DNA of 64,000 nucleotides from Planotetraspora mira (GCF_016863275.1 NZ_BOOO01000001.1:124001-188000); one strand, 5' to 3'; shown: positions 28,881-37,906, counted from the first letter of the stretch. Translations and numbers: made by a program. The notes: generated from the sequence alone by a model not told the origin.

Positions 28881-29012
28881 GAGACCCCCACTCCGACGCA
28901 CTCTCCGGGTCGCTCGGCACGCCGTGCGCCCTGCCGATCAGAGCCTACGCGTGATCGCGAACCCGTGGGACTCAGGTGATTCAGATCCTATCCGCAGCCG
29001 GAAGACGGCAGG

Positions 29013-29930
29013 TCAGCGACGTGAATCCTCTTCCGCGACACGCAGCCCGGCCTCGATCACCGCGTTCATCACCGGAGCGAGCCTCGCCTCACCGAGGCTC
29101 GGCGCCCGCCGCGCCATCGCGGCGACGAGGCGGCGCTCGCGGTCCATGTCACGTCCCCGGAAGCCGCCGACCGGCTTGAGCCGCTGGACGGTCCCCGCCA
29201 GGGCGATCCGGCGCTCCAGCAGGGTCGCCAGGGCCGCGTCCACCCGGTCGATCGCCGCCCGCGCGGCACCGACGCTCCCCGGGGCCTCCGGCCGTACCAG
29301 TGCGCCGACGACGGAGGCGGCCTCGTGCGCCGCTTCGGCCGCCTCGGGCGTGACGCCGCAGGACAGGAGCAGGCCGTCGGCACCCGCGGCGACCGCCGCC
29401 GGTGCGAGCGCCGGGTCGTCCCCCAGGTCCGCGAGCACGGGGCGGCCGGAGCGTTCCGCCGCCGCCCGCATGAGCGCCAGGTCCAGCGTGGTGCCGCCCA
29501 GGTGGGTACGGCTCCCGCTCTCGCAGAGCACCACCTGGTCGTTGCCCTCCGCCGCGCAGTAGTCCGCGATGGCCAGCCACTCCTCCAGCGTCGCCGCCTG
29601 CCCGCGCTGCACCACGACCGGCAGGCCGACCCGCGCCACCGCCTGGACCAGGCGGAAGTCCTGCATCCAGGCGGCGCCGATCACGACCCCGTCGGCGTTC
29701 TCGGCGATCGCGCCCAGGTCGGCGGCCGAGAACGGCTCCACGAGCAGCGGCCCCGCCCATCCGGCCCTGGCCTTCCCGATCACCTCGTCCGCGCTGCTGC
29801 GGCCGTGATGACCGCGCAGGCTCACCCATCTGGCGTCGTCACCGCCGATCACCGCGACGGGCGTGCCGTCCCCGATGGACAGAGTCCCGATTCGTACGGC
29901 ACGGCGGCCGAGTTGTGTCGCCTGCGACAT
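29013..29930 (-). CDS. Degenerate DAHP-synthase-like domain fused to chorismate mutase
   Basis: A 305-residue fusion. Residues 20-215 resemble type I-beta DAHP synthase (PVVVQRGQAATLEEWLAIAD, AAEGNDQVVLCESGSRT). However, the metal and substrate motifs are changed: the GPC segment is absent (VIGGDD), the KRG lysine is Gln108-Arg-Gly, and the DPSH motif reads ADLGDD. Residues 222-300 are an AroQ-type chorismate mutase with Arg and Lys ligands in place (LLERRIAL, RLK) and DMDRERRLV. The upstream part may therefore be regulatory or have another activity, while the mutase looks functional. An AAGGAG box supports the ATG at 29930. An attenuator lies upstream. Confidence 0.8.
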   Translation of the reverse strand: MSQATQLGRRAVRIGTLSIGDGTPVAVIGGDDARWVSLRGHHGRSSADEVIGKARAGWAGPLLVEPFSAADLGAIAENADGVVIGAAWMQDFRLVQAVARVGLPVVVQRGQAATLEEWLAIADYCAAEGNDQVVLCESGSRTHLGGTTLDLALMRAAAERSGRPVLADLGDDPALAPAAVAAGADGLLLSCGVTPEAAEAAHEAASVVGALVRPEAPGSVGAARAAIDRVDAALATLLERRIALAGTVQRLKPVGGFRGRDMDRERRLVAAMARRAPSLGEARLAPVMNAVIEAGLRVAEEDSRR

Positions 29931-29975
29931 GTCCGCTCCTTGGTGGGCCGGCCGTTCGCACCGGCTCGTCGACAA

Positions 29976-30068
29976 CGAAAAAGGCAGAGACATGACGTCT
30001 CTGCCTTCAGCCGGCTCCAGGTGATCGCTAGCTCACGAACGCGCGACCGGCCCTCCCGGAGCCGGCTG
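29976..30068 (-). promoter_or_regulatory. Transcription attenuator of the DAHPS-like/chorismate mutase gene
   Basis: On the minus strand two perfectly complementary 11-base segments, CAGCCGGCTCC (30068-30058, inside the leader peptide codons) and GGAGCCGGCTG (30018-30008), are followed at once by a terminator hairpin, AAGGCAGAGAC-GTCAT-GTCTCTGCCTT (30007-29981), and a run of five T. The only transcript that can meet this terminator starts just upstream and reads into the chorismate mutase gene, which makes it an attenuator. I did not find a convincing anti-terminator pairing, so the switching mechanism is open. Confidence 0.75.
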
Positions 30069-30092
30069 CGTAAACACGTGATACCTGACCAT
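30033..30092 (-). CDS. Leader peptide of the attenuator
   Basis: A 19-codon open frame, MVRYHVFTQPAPGGPVARS, ends between the two complementary leader segments. Codons 4-7 are Tyr, His, Val and Phe. Aromatic codons just before the first pairing segment fit control by phenylalanine and tyrosine supply, in line with a downstream chorismate mutase. Its ATG lies seven bases after TAGGGT, so it would be read from a leaderless mRNA. The peptide itself probably has no function. Confidence 0.6.
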   Translation of the reverse strand: MVRYHVFTQPAPGGPVARS

Positions 30093-30099
30093 GCCTACG

Positions 30100-30105
30100 A
30101 CCCTA
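30100..30105 (-). promoter_or_regulatory. -10 box of the attenuator transcript
   Basis: TAGGGT on the minus strand (30105-30100), seven bases before the leader-peptide ATG. The spacing matches the other leaderless genes in this window; TTCAAT 18 bases upstream is a weak -35 candidate. Confidence 0.45.
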
Positions 30106-30230
30106 CCAGCCGGTCTCCGCGAGATTGAAATGATCTGTCTCATATATCGAAATCCGGATAGATAACACCGCGTGGTCTGGTCGAACCATTTGCCATCCGT
30201 GGGACGATTTGGGGTTCGGGAGGAGATCAG

Positions 30231-32534
30231 ATGCCGCAAGCGGAAGGCCGGCTCGTCGGAGGCCGGTATCACCTCGAGGAGCCGATCGGCCGCGGGGGCA
30301 TGGGAGTCGTCTGGCGGGCCCATGACCAGCTGCTCGATCGCGCCGTCGCGGTCAAGGAGGTCCGCTACGACAGTGCGATGGGCGACGAGCTCAGCGATCT
30401 CAACCGGCGGACCATGCGCGAGGCGCGGGCCGCGGGCCGCCTGACCCACCCGAACGTGGTCGTCGTCCACGACGTGATCGAGGAGGACGGCCGCCCCTGG
30501 ATCATCATGCAGCTCGTGACCTCCCGGTCCCTCGGGCAGACGATCCGCGAGGACGGGCCGCTCTCCCCCGAGCGGACGGCCGAGATCGGCCTGCAGATCC
30601 TGGACGCGTTGCGGGCCGCCCACGCCCAGGGCGTGCTCCACCGAGACGTCAAGCCGGAGAACGTGCTGCTCACCGAGGACGGGCGGGTCGTCCTGACCGA
30701 CTTCGGCATCGCGCGCCTCGAGGCCGACTCCACCATGACGCGCACGGGGATCATCGGCACTCCCGCGTTCATCCCCCCGGAGCGGCTTCGCGGCGGCCCG
30801 GCGCGGCGGGAGTCCGACCTGTGGTCGCTCGGGGCGACGCTCTACACCGCCGTCGAGGGCAAGCCGCCCCACGACCGGGGCATGGCCATGGCCACCATGC
30901 ACGCCGTCCTCACCGACGACCCCGCCCCAGCGATCCGGGCCGGGCGGCTCGGGCCGGTGCTGATCCGCCTGCTCGCCAGGGAGCCGGAGGACCGGCCCGG
31001 CTACGACGAGATCGTCCGTCTGCTCAAGGAGGCGTCGCGCCCCGCCCCCGTCACGCCGTCTCCGGCCCCTCCCGAGGTCGTCCCTCCCAGCGGGCCCGTC
31101 GCGGAAGCCGTACCCGCGCCGCCTCGGCCACCCGCGAAGAAGGCATCGCCGCCGGAAGCGGCATCGGACCCTGCCGCGCCCCCTGACGGCCCTCCCGCGG
31201 ACGAGGAGGCCGGCACGGCTCCGACGGAGCCGCCCGCCTCCGGCGCGGATCGGGCTCCGGCTCCGGGCGAGCGGGCGGAGGAGGAGCAGCACGGAGGGCC
31301 GAAGAGCGCCTCGGGCCCCGGCAGGGCCCCCTCCGCGGGCTCCCTCGCGGAGGCGGAGGACACGCCGGCGTCCGAGGAGATGCCGATGACACGGGCCGTT
31401 CCGCGCGGGACCCCGGGGACCGGGAGCCGGGCCCCCGCCCCGGCGCGTCCCACACCATCGGCTCACCCCACACCGCCGGAGCGCGCCACACCGCCGGCTC
31501 ACCCCGCGCCCTCGGCGCGTCCCGCGACCCCCGCGGGATCCGCACCCTCGCCCTCGCTTGATCCGGAGGGGCCGGCCGCGCCTCGTTCCACGCCGCCGGC
31601 GACGTCCCCCTCTCGCGGCACTCCCCCGGGGTCGCCCTCGTCGTTCCCCCTTCTCACACACGACCCCGCCCCCGGGGGCGTGCCCCCGCGGGAGACCGCC
31701 GAGGGCCGGCTGAACCAGGCGCCCTCGAGGCAGGGGACCGAGCCGGTCGCCGACTGGGGTGGGCGGCCCGGCTGGGGTCAGCCCGTGTCCGCTCCCACCC
31801 AGCGCGGAACGGCGTGGCAGGCCGAGCCCCCCGCCTCCGCGGAGCGGTGGCGGCCCTCTCCCCTGGTCAAATGGGCCCTGGTGGTGATCCCGGTGCTGGT
31901 GATCATCGCCGCCATCGCGGGATACCTCGGAATCCGAGAAGGCGAGCGCACCTCGGGCAAGCCCGAGGGCGACGGGCGAAAGGCCGCCCTCGCGGCGAGC
32001 GGGAGCACCACACCGCCGCCGTCGCCTCCGGCCACCACCTCCGCGTCCGGCAAACCCCCGGCCTCGCCGAAGCCGACGACCTCACAGCCCACGGACGTCC
32101 CGGCCGGCTGGCATCGCTACAAGGACAAGACAGGATTCTCGATCGCCCTGCCCAAGGGCTGGAAGGTCGACCGTCGCGACGGTTCCAACGTCTGGTTCCG
32201 CGGCCCCGACCGTGCCGCCACCCTGCAGATCGGCATGACCAGCACGCCCAAGTCCGACGCCGTGAAGGACTGGAAGGCCCAGGAGAAGTACTATCCCTCC
32301 CGGTTCCCCGGCTACCGGCGCGTGAGCCTCAAGTCCGTGGACTACTTCAAGGAGGCCGCCGACCTGGAGTTCACCTGGCGGTCCGGCAACGGGAAGACCC
32401 ACGCGATCAACCGCGGCTTCGTCACCGACAAGCACCACGGATACGCCCTCTTCTGGCAGACCCCCGACAGCCGCTGGCAGAAGGACCTGCACAACTTCAC
32501 GACGTTCGCCGCCACGTTCCGGCCCGCCACCTGA
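30231..32534 (+). CDS. Transmembrane Ser/Thr protein kinase with extracellular sensor domain (1 of 3)
   Basis: A 767-residue Hanks-type kinase. The kinase domain (10-275) has the Gly loop [28 protein letters not shown] and an APE-like PPE. A very Pro/Ala-rich linker of about 265 residues leads to one membrane helix (about 547-567). The extracellular part ends in a globular domain (623-767: PAGWHRYKDKTGFSIALPKGW, PGYRRVSLKSV, YALFWQT) that is homologous to the end of the second kinase; PASTA repeats are absent. A GGAGGAG box precedes the ATG. It is divergent from the attenuated chorismate mutase gene. Confidence 0.93.
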   Translation: MPQAEGRLVGGRYHLEEPIGRGGMGVVWRAHDQLLDRAVAVKEVRYDSAMGDELSDLNRRTMREARAAGRLTHPNVVVVHDVIEEDGRPWIIMQLVTSRSLGQTIREDGPLSPERTAEIGLQILDALRAAHAQGVLHRDVKPENVLLTEDGRVVLTDFGIARLEADSTMTRTGIIGTPAFIPPERLRGGPARRESDLWSLGATLYTAVEGKPPHDRGMAMATMHAVLTDDPAPAIRAGRLGPVLIRLLAREPEDRPGYDEIVRLLKEASRPAPVTPSPAPPEVVPPSGPVAEAVPAPPRPPAKKASPPEAASDPAAPPDGPPADEEAGTAPTEPPASGADRAPAPGERAEEEQHGGPKSASGPGRAPSAGSLAEAEDTPASEEMPMTRAVPRGTPGTGSRAPAPARPTPSAHPTPPERATPPAHPAPSARPATPAGSAPSPSLDPEGPAAPRSTPPATSPSRGTPPGSPSSFPLLTHDPAPGGVPPRETAEGRLNQAPSRQGTEPVADWGGRPGWGQPVSAPTQRGTAWQAEPPASAERWRPSPLVKWALVVIPVLVIIAAIAGYLGIREGERTSGKPEGDGRKAALAASGSTTPPPSPPATTSASGKPPASPKPTTSQPTDVPAGWHRYKDKTGFSIALPKGWKVDRRDGSNVWFRGPDRAATLQIGMTSTPKSDAVKDWKAQEKYYPSRFPGYRRVSLKSVDYFKEAADLEFTWRSGNGKTHAINRGFVTDKHHGYALFWQTPDSRWQKDLHNFTTFAATFRPAT

Positions 32535-32546
32535 ACCGGACGGCCG

Positions 32547-33089
32547 TCAGGCCGTGAGGTCCTTGTGGTAGATGAAGTAGTCGCACGGGGTCGCGAGCAA
32601 GGGGGCGAGCCCCGGGTAGTCCTCGTCGAGGTTTCCGGCGCGCACGCGCCGGTACCCGATCCTGGGATACCAGGTAGCGAGGAACTCCTTCGACGGGTGG
32701 CTCCACTCGCGCGGGACCAGCAGTTCCAGTTGCATGGTGGCGAGCCCGCGTTCCCTGCTCGTCCGCTCGGCGAAGCGGACCAGTTCCCTTCCGATGCCGA
32801 CGCCCCGGTGCTCGGGATCGGCGGCGAGCATTCCGAACTCGCCCACGCCGCCCTCGAGGCGCTGAATGCGCACGGAGCCCACGATCTCTCCGTTCAGGCG
32901 GGCCACGGCGATCTCACCGGCGCCGATCAGCTCCACGACCTCGTCCGCCGTCGTCCGGGCCGAACTGCCGGCCCACATGCCCTGCTCGGCGATGGTGTAG
33001 ACCTCGTTGACGAGTGAAGTGATCCGCTCGACGAGGGTCCTGTCGGCGGCCGCCGAGGCGGGCAGCAGTTCGATCTCGATGGCACCCAT
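32547..33089 (-). CDS. GNAT-family N-acetyltransferase
   Basis: A 180-residue acetyltransferase using acetyl-CoA. The central fold shows EIVGSVRIQRL, EFGMLAADPEHRGVGIGREL (the R-x-x-G-x-G pyrophosphate loop at HRGVGIG) and RGLATMQLELL. The C-terminal segment (PSKEFLATWYPRIGYRRV) is typical of small-molecule acetyltransferases. AGGAG lies six bases before the ATG at 33089. It converges on the first kinase with a 12-base gap. Substrate unknown. Confidence 0.85.
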   Translation of the reverse strand: MGAIEIELLPASAAADRTLVERITSLVNEVYTIAEQGMWAGSSARTTADEVVELIGAGEIAVARLNGEIVGSVRIQRLEGGVGEFGMLAADPEHRGVGIGRELVRFAERTSRERGLATMQLELLVPREWSHPSKEFLATWYPRIGYRRVRAGNLDEDYPGLAPLLATPCDYFIYHKDLTA

Positions 33090-33208
33090 GGAGGCTCCTG
33101 CACGAAGGGCGATCGTCGCCGTGCTCACCGGTACGGCGAGACCCGGGCATTCTTGCTGGTCACGAACCCTATCCCACCCGGCGAAACGGGCGGACGCCCC
33201 CACGACGA

Positions 33209-33234
33209 ACCCCCGCCTCGATCGAGACGGGGGT
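33209..33234 (-). terminator. Hairpin after the M1 peptidase gene
   Basis: ACCCCCGCCTC (33209-33219) pairs with GAGACGGGGGT (33224-33234) with one mismatch and a GATC loop, 51 bases past the stop of the minus-strand peptidase. Confidence 0.65.
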
Positions 33235-33284
33235 CGCCATACGTGCCGGGCCCACCGGGTGGCGGGCCCGTCAGGAGCCGGGCC

Positions 33285-34742
33285 CTACCAGGTGGTGGGC
33301 TTGCCCTTCTGGAAGAGCCACACGTCGAAGAAGTTCGTCAGGTCCATGCCCGAGACCTTCTCCGCAGTGCGGATGAACTCGGCGGTGCTGGTGTTGCCGT
33401 ACCGGTTGGAGGCGGCCCACTTCTTGACGAGCTTGAAGAAGGCGTCGTCGCCGATCTTGCCGCGGAGCGCGTGCAGCGTCATCGCGCCGCGGTTGTAGGG
33501 GACGTTGCCGAACATGTCCACAGGGCCGGGGTCGGTCGTGACGGTCTGCCAGAACGACGACGTCGCCGCACGCCCGTAGTTGCTCGTGCTGTTGAACGTC
33601 TGGTCCACGGTGGCGCCGCCGGTGTGCTCGGTGTACATCCACTGGGAGTACGTCGCGAAGCCCTCGTTGAGCCAGATGTCGGACCAGCGGCTGAGCGACA
33701 CGCTGTCGCCGAACCACTGGTGGGCGAGTTCGTGCGCCATCGTGCCGACGCCCGGGGCGCTGGAGAAGATCGGCTTGGTCTGGCTCTCCAGGGCGTAGCC
33801 GACGTCGGGGGCCCGGTCGATGATCGCGCCCGCCGTGTTGAAGGGATAGGGGCCGAAGATCGAGGAGAAGTACTCGACGATGTCCGGGATCTGGGCGACG
33901 GCGGCGGCCGACTGGGTGACCAGCCGCGGGTCCACCGCCGTGTAGATCGGCAGGCCACTGGGCGTCTTCGACTTGGTGACGGTGAAGTTCCCGATCGTCA
34001 CCGTGGACAGGTACGTCGCCATGGGCTCGCGCGAGTCCCACACGAACGTCGTCCAGCCCTTCTTCGTCTTCTGCGACTCCAACCGGCCGTTGCCGACCGC
34101 GGTGACGCCCTCGGGGACGGTCGCGTGGAAGGTGAAGGTGGCCTTGTCCGTCGGATGGTCGTTGCCCGGGAACCACGCGGGAGACCCCTGCGGCTCGCCC
34201 GGCACGAACACGCCGTCGTCGGTGGGCACCCAGCCCTCGATGGAGTCGTCGGGGTCCGTGACGACCGGAGGCGTGCCCTTGTACTTCACGACCACCGTGA
34301 AGTGGCGCCCCTTGGCCAGGTCGTGCCGGGGGGTCACGACGAGTTCCTGGCCGCTGCGCTCGAACGCCGACCGGTGCCCGTCCACGGTGAGGGAGCTGAT
34401 CTCCGGCCCGCGGAAGTCGAGGTCGAACCGGTTCAGTCCCTGGGTCGCGACCGCGGTGATCGTCGTCGTCGCGTCCATGATCCGGGTGGCGGGGTCGTAG
34501 GTGAAGGCGATGTCGTAGTGCTTCACGTCGTAGCCGCCGTTGCCGGCGTCGGGGAAGTAGGGGTCCCCGACGCTCGCGGCACCCGCCGAGTAGTGCGGCC
34601 GGCCCGGATTTCCGTGGTTCCCGTGATCTCCGTGCTTTCCGTGGTCTCCGGACGAGGCGAAGGCCGGCTGCGCCCCCTGGGCGATCAGCAGGCCGAGCAG
34701 CGCGGCCGAGGAGGCCGCGGCGCCGAGACGTCGCGATGTCAT
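33285..34742 (-). CDS. Secreted M1-family metallo-aminopeptidase
   Basis: A 485-residue exported zinc peptidase. The signal peptide (residues 1-29, LLGLLIAQGAQPAFA) is followed by a His/Gly/Asp-rich stretch (HGKHGDHGNHGN), then the M1 N-terminal beta domain and the catalytic domain. The zinc site is complete: His337-Glu-x-x-His341 in AHELAHQWFGD, with Glu360 in NEGFATY. The C-terminal HEAT-like domain of longer aminopeptidases is missing, so it belongs to the short two-domain forms. An AAGGAA box precedes the ATG. It follows the M14 gene on the same strand, separated by a strong hairpin. Confidence 0.93.
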   Translation of the reverse strand: MTSRRLGAAASSAALLGLLIAQGAQPAFASSGDHGKHGDHGNHGNPGRPHYSAGAASVGDPYFPDAGNGGYDVKHYDIAFTYDPATRIMDATTTITAVATQGLNRFDLDFRGPEISSLTVDGHRSAFERSGQELVVTPRHDLAKGRHFTVVVKYKGTPPVVTDPDDSIEGWVPTDDGVFVPGEPQGSPAWFPGNDHPTDKATFTFHATVPEGVTAVGNGRLESQKTKKGWTTFVWDSREPMATYLSTVTIGNFTVTKSKTPSGLPIYTAVDPRLVTQSAAAVAQIPDIVEYFSSIFGPYPFNTAGAIIDRAPDVGYALESQTKPIFSSAPGVGTMAHELAHQWFGDSVSLSRWSDIWLNEGFATYSQWMYTEHTGGATVDQTFNSTSNYGRAATSSFWQTVTTDPGPVDMFGNVPYNRGAMTLHALRGKIGDDAFFKLVKKWAASNRYGNTSTAEFIRTAEKVSGMDLTNFFDVWLFQKGKPTTW

Positions 34743-34756
34743 GCGGTTCCTTCCAT

Positions 34757-34790
34757 CGGGTCCGGCCGGGGAAGACCCCGGCCGGACCCG
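34757..34790 (-). terminator. Perfect 15-bp hairpin between the two secreted peptidase genes
   Basis: CGGGTCCGGCCGGGG (34757-34771) and CCCCGGCCGGACCCG (34776-34790) pair perfectly across a four-base loop. It lies in the 94-base gap between the M14 stop and the M1 start. Without a U-tract it may be a terminator, or a stem that protects the upstream mRNA and lowers downstream expression. Confidence 0.65.
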
Positions 34791-34836
34791 TCGTGCGGGT
34801 GTTCTCGAGAGGTGGATCCTTCAGCCGGCGGCTGTG

Positions 34837-37656
34837 TCAGCCGACGACGGAACGCAGCGGGATCTGCTCGGTGCGCAGGGCGCTGACGAGGTCGCGGAGG
34901 AACGGGTGCTCGTCGGCCGCGAGTCCCTCCGGGTTCGGGATGGTGATGTAGGCCGAGCCGTTCGCCTCCGCCGTCTGCGCGGTGTCCGTGTACCGCCTGA
35001 CGACGGCCTCGGTCCTGGCCAGGTCGGAGCCGGCGACCTCGATGCTGATCGGCCGCCACTGCCCGCCGAGATCGGCCGGCTCGGGAGCCTTGGCGGCCGC
35101 CGACCGCAGAGCGTCCACACCGGCCTGCGGGGCAACGGTGCGCTGCGCCGCCGCGGCCGCCGGAGCCTCGGGCTCGAGCAGCGCGTTGGCCACGAGGTGG
35201 ATGCCGTTCTCGTTGTAGGCCCGGAAGAGCGGATTGTATGCGAACAGCACGGCATGTCCGGCGCCGGTCGGCTCGTCGACGAGCGAGACCGTGCCCTTGA
35301 GCGCGTCGGCCCCGACCGTGTAGCCGTTGGACCAGAACGTGTCGTCCGCCGGGTAGGACAGGACGTTCGTGCCGGTCTGGCTCGGGTTCAGGATCGGGTC
35401 GCTGTTGTTGAACTGGAAGTCCTCGGCCGGGCGGCCGAGCGCCACCGGAGTGCCGTTCGCCACGTCGACCCGGAAGTGCGAGCCGATCACCTGGTAGCCG
35501 GTCGGCTTGGCCTTCTCCGTGGTGGACGTGAGGCCGGCGGTTCGGGCGAGCCGGGTGCCCTCGTTGCGGAGCCCGACGTAGGTGCCGCCCGCGGCCACCC
35601 ACGCCTTGAGGTTGGCCAGGCCTTCGGCCGTCAGGCCGCCGGTCGAGCTGTTGCCGTCCGGGACCACCAGGGCGGTGCGCCCGGTGAAGGCGGGGGTGTT
35701 GCCGTTGATGTCCGCCGCGGTCACCTGCGTGAGGTTGAGACCCCAGTGGTCGCCCAGCACGTATCGCGCCTCGCCGTACGAGCCGGAGGTGGTGGAGATG
35801 CCGGTGCCGGCGAACAGGCCGGTGTCGGGCAGGCTCAGCGGGGTGCCGGAGACCGGCTTGGAGCTCGTGCCGACGGTCACGCCGAGCGGACGGGCCAGGT
35901 CGTCCAGGTCGTGCTCGCTGATCTCGCGGGCGGACAGGCTGACCCGCCCGGTCGTGAGGTCACGCGAGACCGGGACCCCGGAGCCGAGCAGCCGGAAGGT
36001 GAGCTCGGACGCGCTGGCCGAGTCCATCGGGTAGGTGTAGGAGCCGTTCTTGTGGGCCCGGCCGTCCGTGCCGCCGTCGATGCTCTTGACCCGCTCGACC
36101 TTCGGGGACAGCGTGTCTCCGGTGGAGATGGTGTCGATCCCCATCAGCAGCGGGTTGCTCCACGAGGAGACGTCGTAGAAGTACGGGAAGGGGACGTAGG
36201 GGTCCTCCGCGAGCAGCGCCTGGATCCAGTGCTTCTGCGGCTGGTTCATCGGGATCCAGTACGCGCCCTCGGGAACCGTCAGGTTCTTGGCGGACCGGCC
36301 TCCGAAGACACGCGCGTTCGGGACCTTCAGCGAGCGCTCGACCTTGTAGACCTCGACGTCCATGCCGCGAAGCCGTTCCACGAGCTTGCGCACGTCACCG
36401 AGCTGGCGGTCGGGCAGCAGGAAGTACGACTTGACCTTGACGTCGGGCACCGGGAACTGGACGGTGTTCGTGGGCTGCACGACCTCGTTGGGCTCGAGCG
36501 TGCCCGCGGCGCCCTCCTTGAGGGCGGTCTGCCAGATGTCGTAGTACCCGCCGAGGATCTCCCGCTTGTTGTCCGCGGCCCAGCCGGTGGTGGCCCACTG
36601 GGTGTTGAACTGCTGCTGGACCCGGTCCTCGACGGCCGAGGAGCTGCCCTTCTCGAAGGTCATGCCCGCGGCGCCGAAGCCCGTGGCCGGCGCGGTGTCG
36701 CCGTAACCCATGTAGAACAGGTCATACGTCGCGTAGTTGAAGTAGCACTCCGTGGTGACCGCGCCCGCGCACGCGCCGTTGTACCCGAAGCCCGCGGCGT
36801 TGGCCGCCCCGATGCGGTTGATCCAGTCGACCGGCTGGTCGGCGATCTCGTGGTGGATCGGGTCGGCGTTCGGCGGGAAGAAGTACTGCCGCCCGCCCAT
36901 CTCGTGGGCGTCGACGAAGATCTGCGGCGGGTAGTCGCGCAACATCGCGACCTTGCCGTCGGTCTCCGGCTGCGTCCGGGCGAACCAGTCGCGGTTGAGG
37001 TCGAAGCCGCGGTCGTTCGTCCTGCGGTTGGCGTCGCGCCCGTCGGGGTTCTGGGTCGGCACGATGACCGTGACGAGGTTGTCGTTGCGCTTGGTCACGT
37101 CGCAGGACAGACCGGAAGACAACTCGTACAGCGTCTTGAGCGCGGCGTCGGCGCCACTCGTCTCACCGCCGTGAACGTTCCCGGCCACCCAGACGATCGC
37201 CGGGGTGTCCTTGGCGATGCGGGCCGCCTTGTCGGGCTTCAGGGAACGCGGGTCGCGCAGCGACTTGACCTGCTCGGCGATCTCGGCCAGTTCCTTGCGG
37301 CCCATGTGGTCCTTGCCGGACACGATGGCGTACGGCAGTGCCTGGCCGGTGAAGCTGTGCGCGATCGTCCCGGTGACCACGCGGTCGGAGGCGCGTCCCA
37401 CCGCGTCGACGTACGCCCTGATCTCGCCTGTCGTGACCACCCGGGACTGCCCCTTGCCCAAGGGGAACCCGAAGAACGACTCGGGGCTCGGCACGGACGC
37501 CAGATGGGCGTTCGGATCCGGGCTGCATTTCGGTCCGTGTGAATTCGCGCTCGCCGACGGGATGAACGGCAGTGTGAACGCCGTCAGCGCGATGACCGCA
37601 ACACTTGTGACCTTGCCGAAAGGAAATCTTCTGTACGACGCCGTACTCGGCCGCAC
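34837..37656 (-). CDS. Secreted M14-family zinc carboxypeptidase, large form
   Basis: A 939-residue exported peptidase. The signal peptide (residues 1-38) has the core VAVIALTAFTLPFIPSASA. The carboxypeptidase domain (about 70-380) keeps its zinc ligands His162 and Glu165 (NVHGGETS) and His251 (VDAHEMGG), the substrate-binding NPDGRDANRRTNDRG region with FDLNRDW, and catalytic Glu335 (TFEKGSS). About 550 residues follow that include an amidotransferase-like region (LKAWVAAGGTYVGLRNEGTR), of a kind seen in large actinobacterial M14 peptidases. An AGGAGG box five bases before the GTG at 37656 supports the start. Confidence 0.92.
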   Translation of the reverse strand: MRPSTASYRRFPFGKVTSVAVIALTAFTLPFIPSASANSHGPKCSPDPNAHLASVPSPESFFGFPLGKGQSRVVTTGEIRAYVDAVGRASDRVVTGTIAHSFTGQALPYAIVSGKDHMGRKELAEIAEQVKSLRDPRSLKPDKAARIAKDTPAIVWVAGNVHGGETSGADAALKTLYELSSGLSCDVTKRNDNLVTVIVPTQNPDGRDANRRTNDRGFDLNRDWFARTQPETDGKVAMLRDYPPQIFVDAHEMGGRQYFFPPNADPIHHEIADQPVDWINRIGAANAAGFGYNGACAGAVTTECYFNYATYDLFYMGYGDTAPATGFGAAGMTFEKGSSSAVEDRVQQQFNTQWATTGWAADNKREILGGYYDIWQTALKEGAAGTLEPNEVVQPTNTVQFPVPDVKVKSYFLLPDRQLGDVRKLVERLRGMDVEVYKVERSLKVPNARVFGGRSAKNLTVPEGAYWIPMNQPQKHWIQALLAEDPYVPFPYFYDVSSWSNPLLMGIDTISTGDTLSPKVERVKSIDGGTDGRAHKNGSYTYPMDSASASELTFRLLGSGVPVSRDLTTGRVSLSAREISEHDLDDLARPLGVTVGTSSKPVSGTPLSLPDTGLFAGTGISTTSGSYGEARYVLGDHWGLNLTQVTAADINGNTPAFTGRTALVVPDGNSSTGGLTAEGLANLKAWVAAGGTYVGLRNEGTRLARTAGLTSTTEKAKPTGYQVIGSHFRVDVANGTPVALGRPAEDFQFNNSDPILNPSQTGTNVLSYPADDTFWSNGYTVGADALKGTVSLVDEPTGAGHAVLFAYNPLFRAYNENGIHLVANALLEPEAPAAAAAQRTVAPQAGVDALRSAAAKAPEPADLGGQWRPISIEVAGSDLARTEAVVRRYTDTAQTAEANGSAYITIPNPEGLAADEHPFLRDLVSALRTEQIPLRSVVG

Positions 37657-37906
37657 CTATGCCTCCTGGAGGGGCGGGGGACGGCGCATCCTCAGGCGAG
37701 AACCCGCCATCCTCGGAGAAATGACACCGCTGTGGTGCCGGAGAGAGCCGATAGTGATCGTATTCGGAGGTAATAAAACGGGCAAGAGGGGCAGAACTTA
37801 ACAAAGTCGCAGAATGAAATGTGCGGTTTTCGGGCATGATCCAGCGCCCTTTCCGGCCCGTCCGCAGATCCTGTGGGACGATTCAGGAGTTTCCGGAAGG
37901 GGTCAG

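Noticed and set aside
25473-28979. A 1168-codon open frame on the strand opposite dnaE
   Set aside because: It runs antisense to an undoubted gene, and its composition (Val, Asp, His, Gly, Arg-rich, no domains) is what the complement of a high-GC gene gives. No ribosome site.
28939-29012. A tRNA gene or small RNA in the dnaE-chorismate mutase gap
   Set aside because: No cloverleaf, no TTCGA-type T-loop and no strong terminator; only a dnaE promoter is plausible.
37657-37906. A gene in the 250-base divergent gap between the M14 peptidase and kinase 2
   Set aside because: Open frames are short, lack ribosome sites and cross the AT-rich promoter patch; the region is best read as two promoters plus the shared 11-mer.
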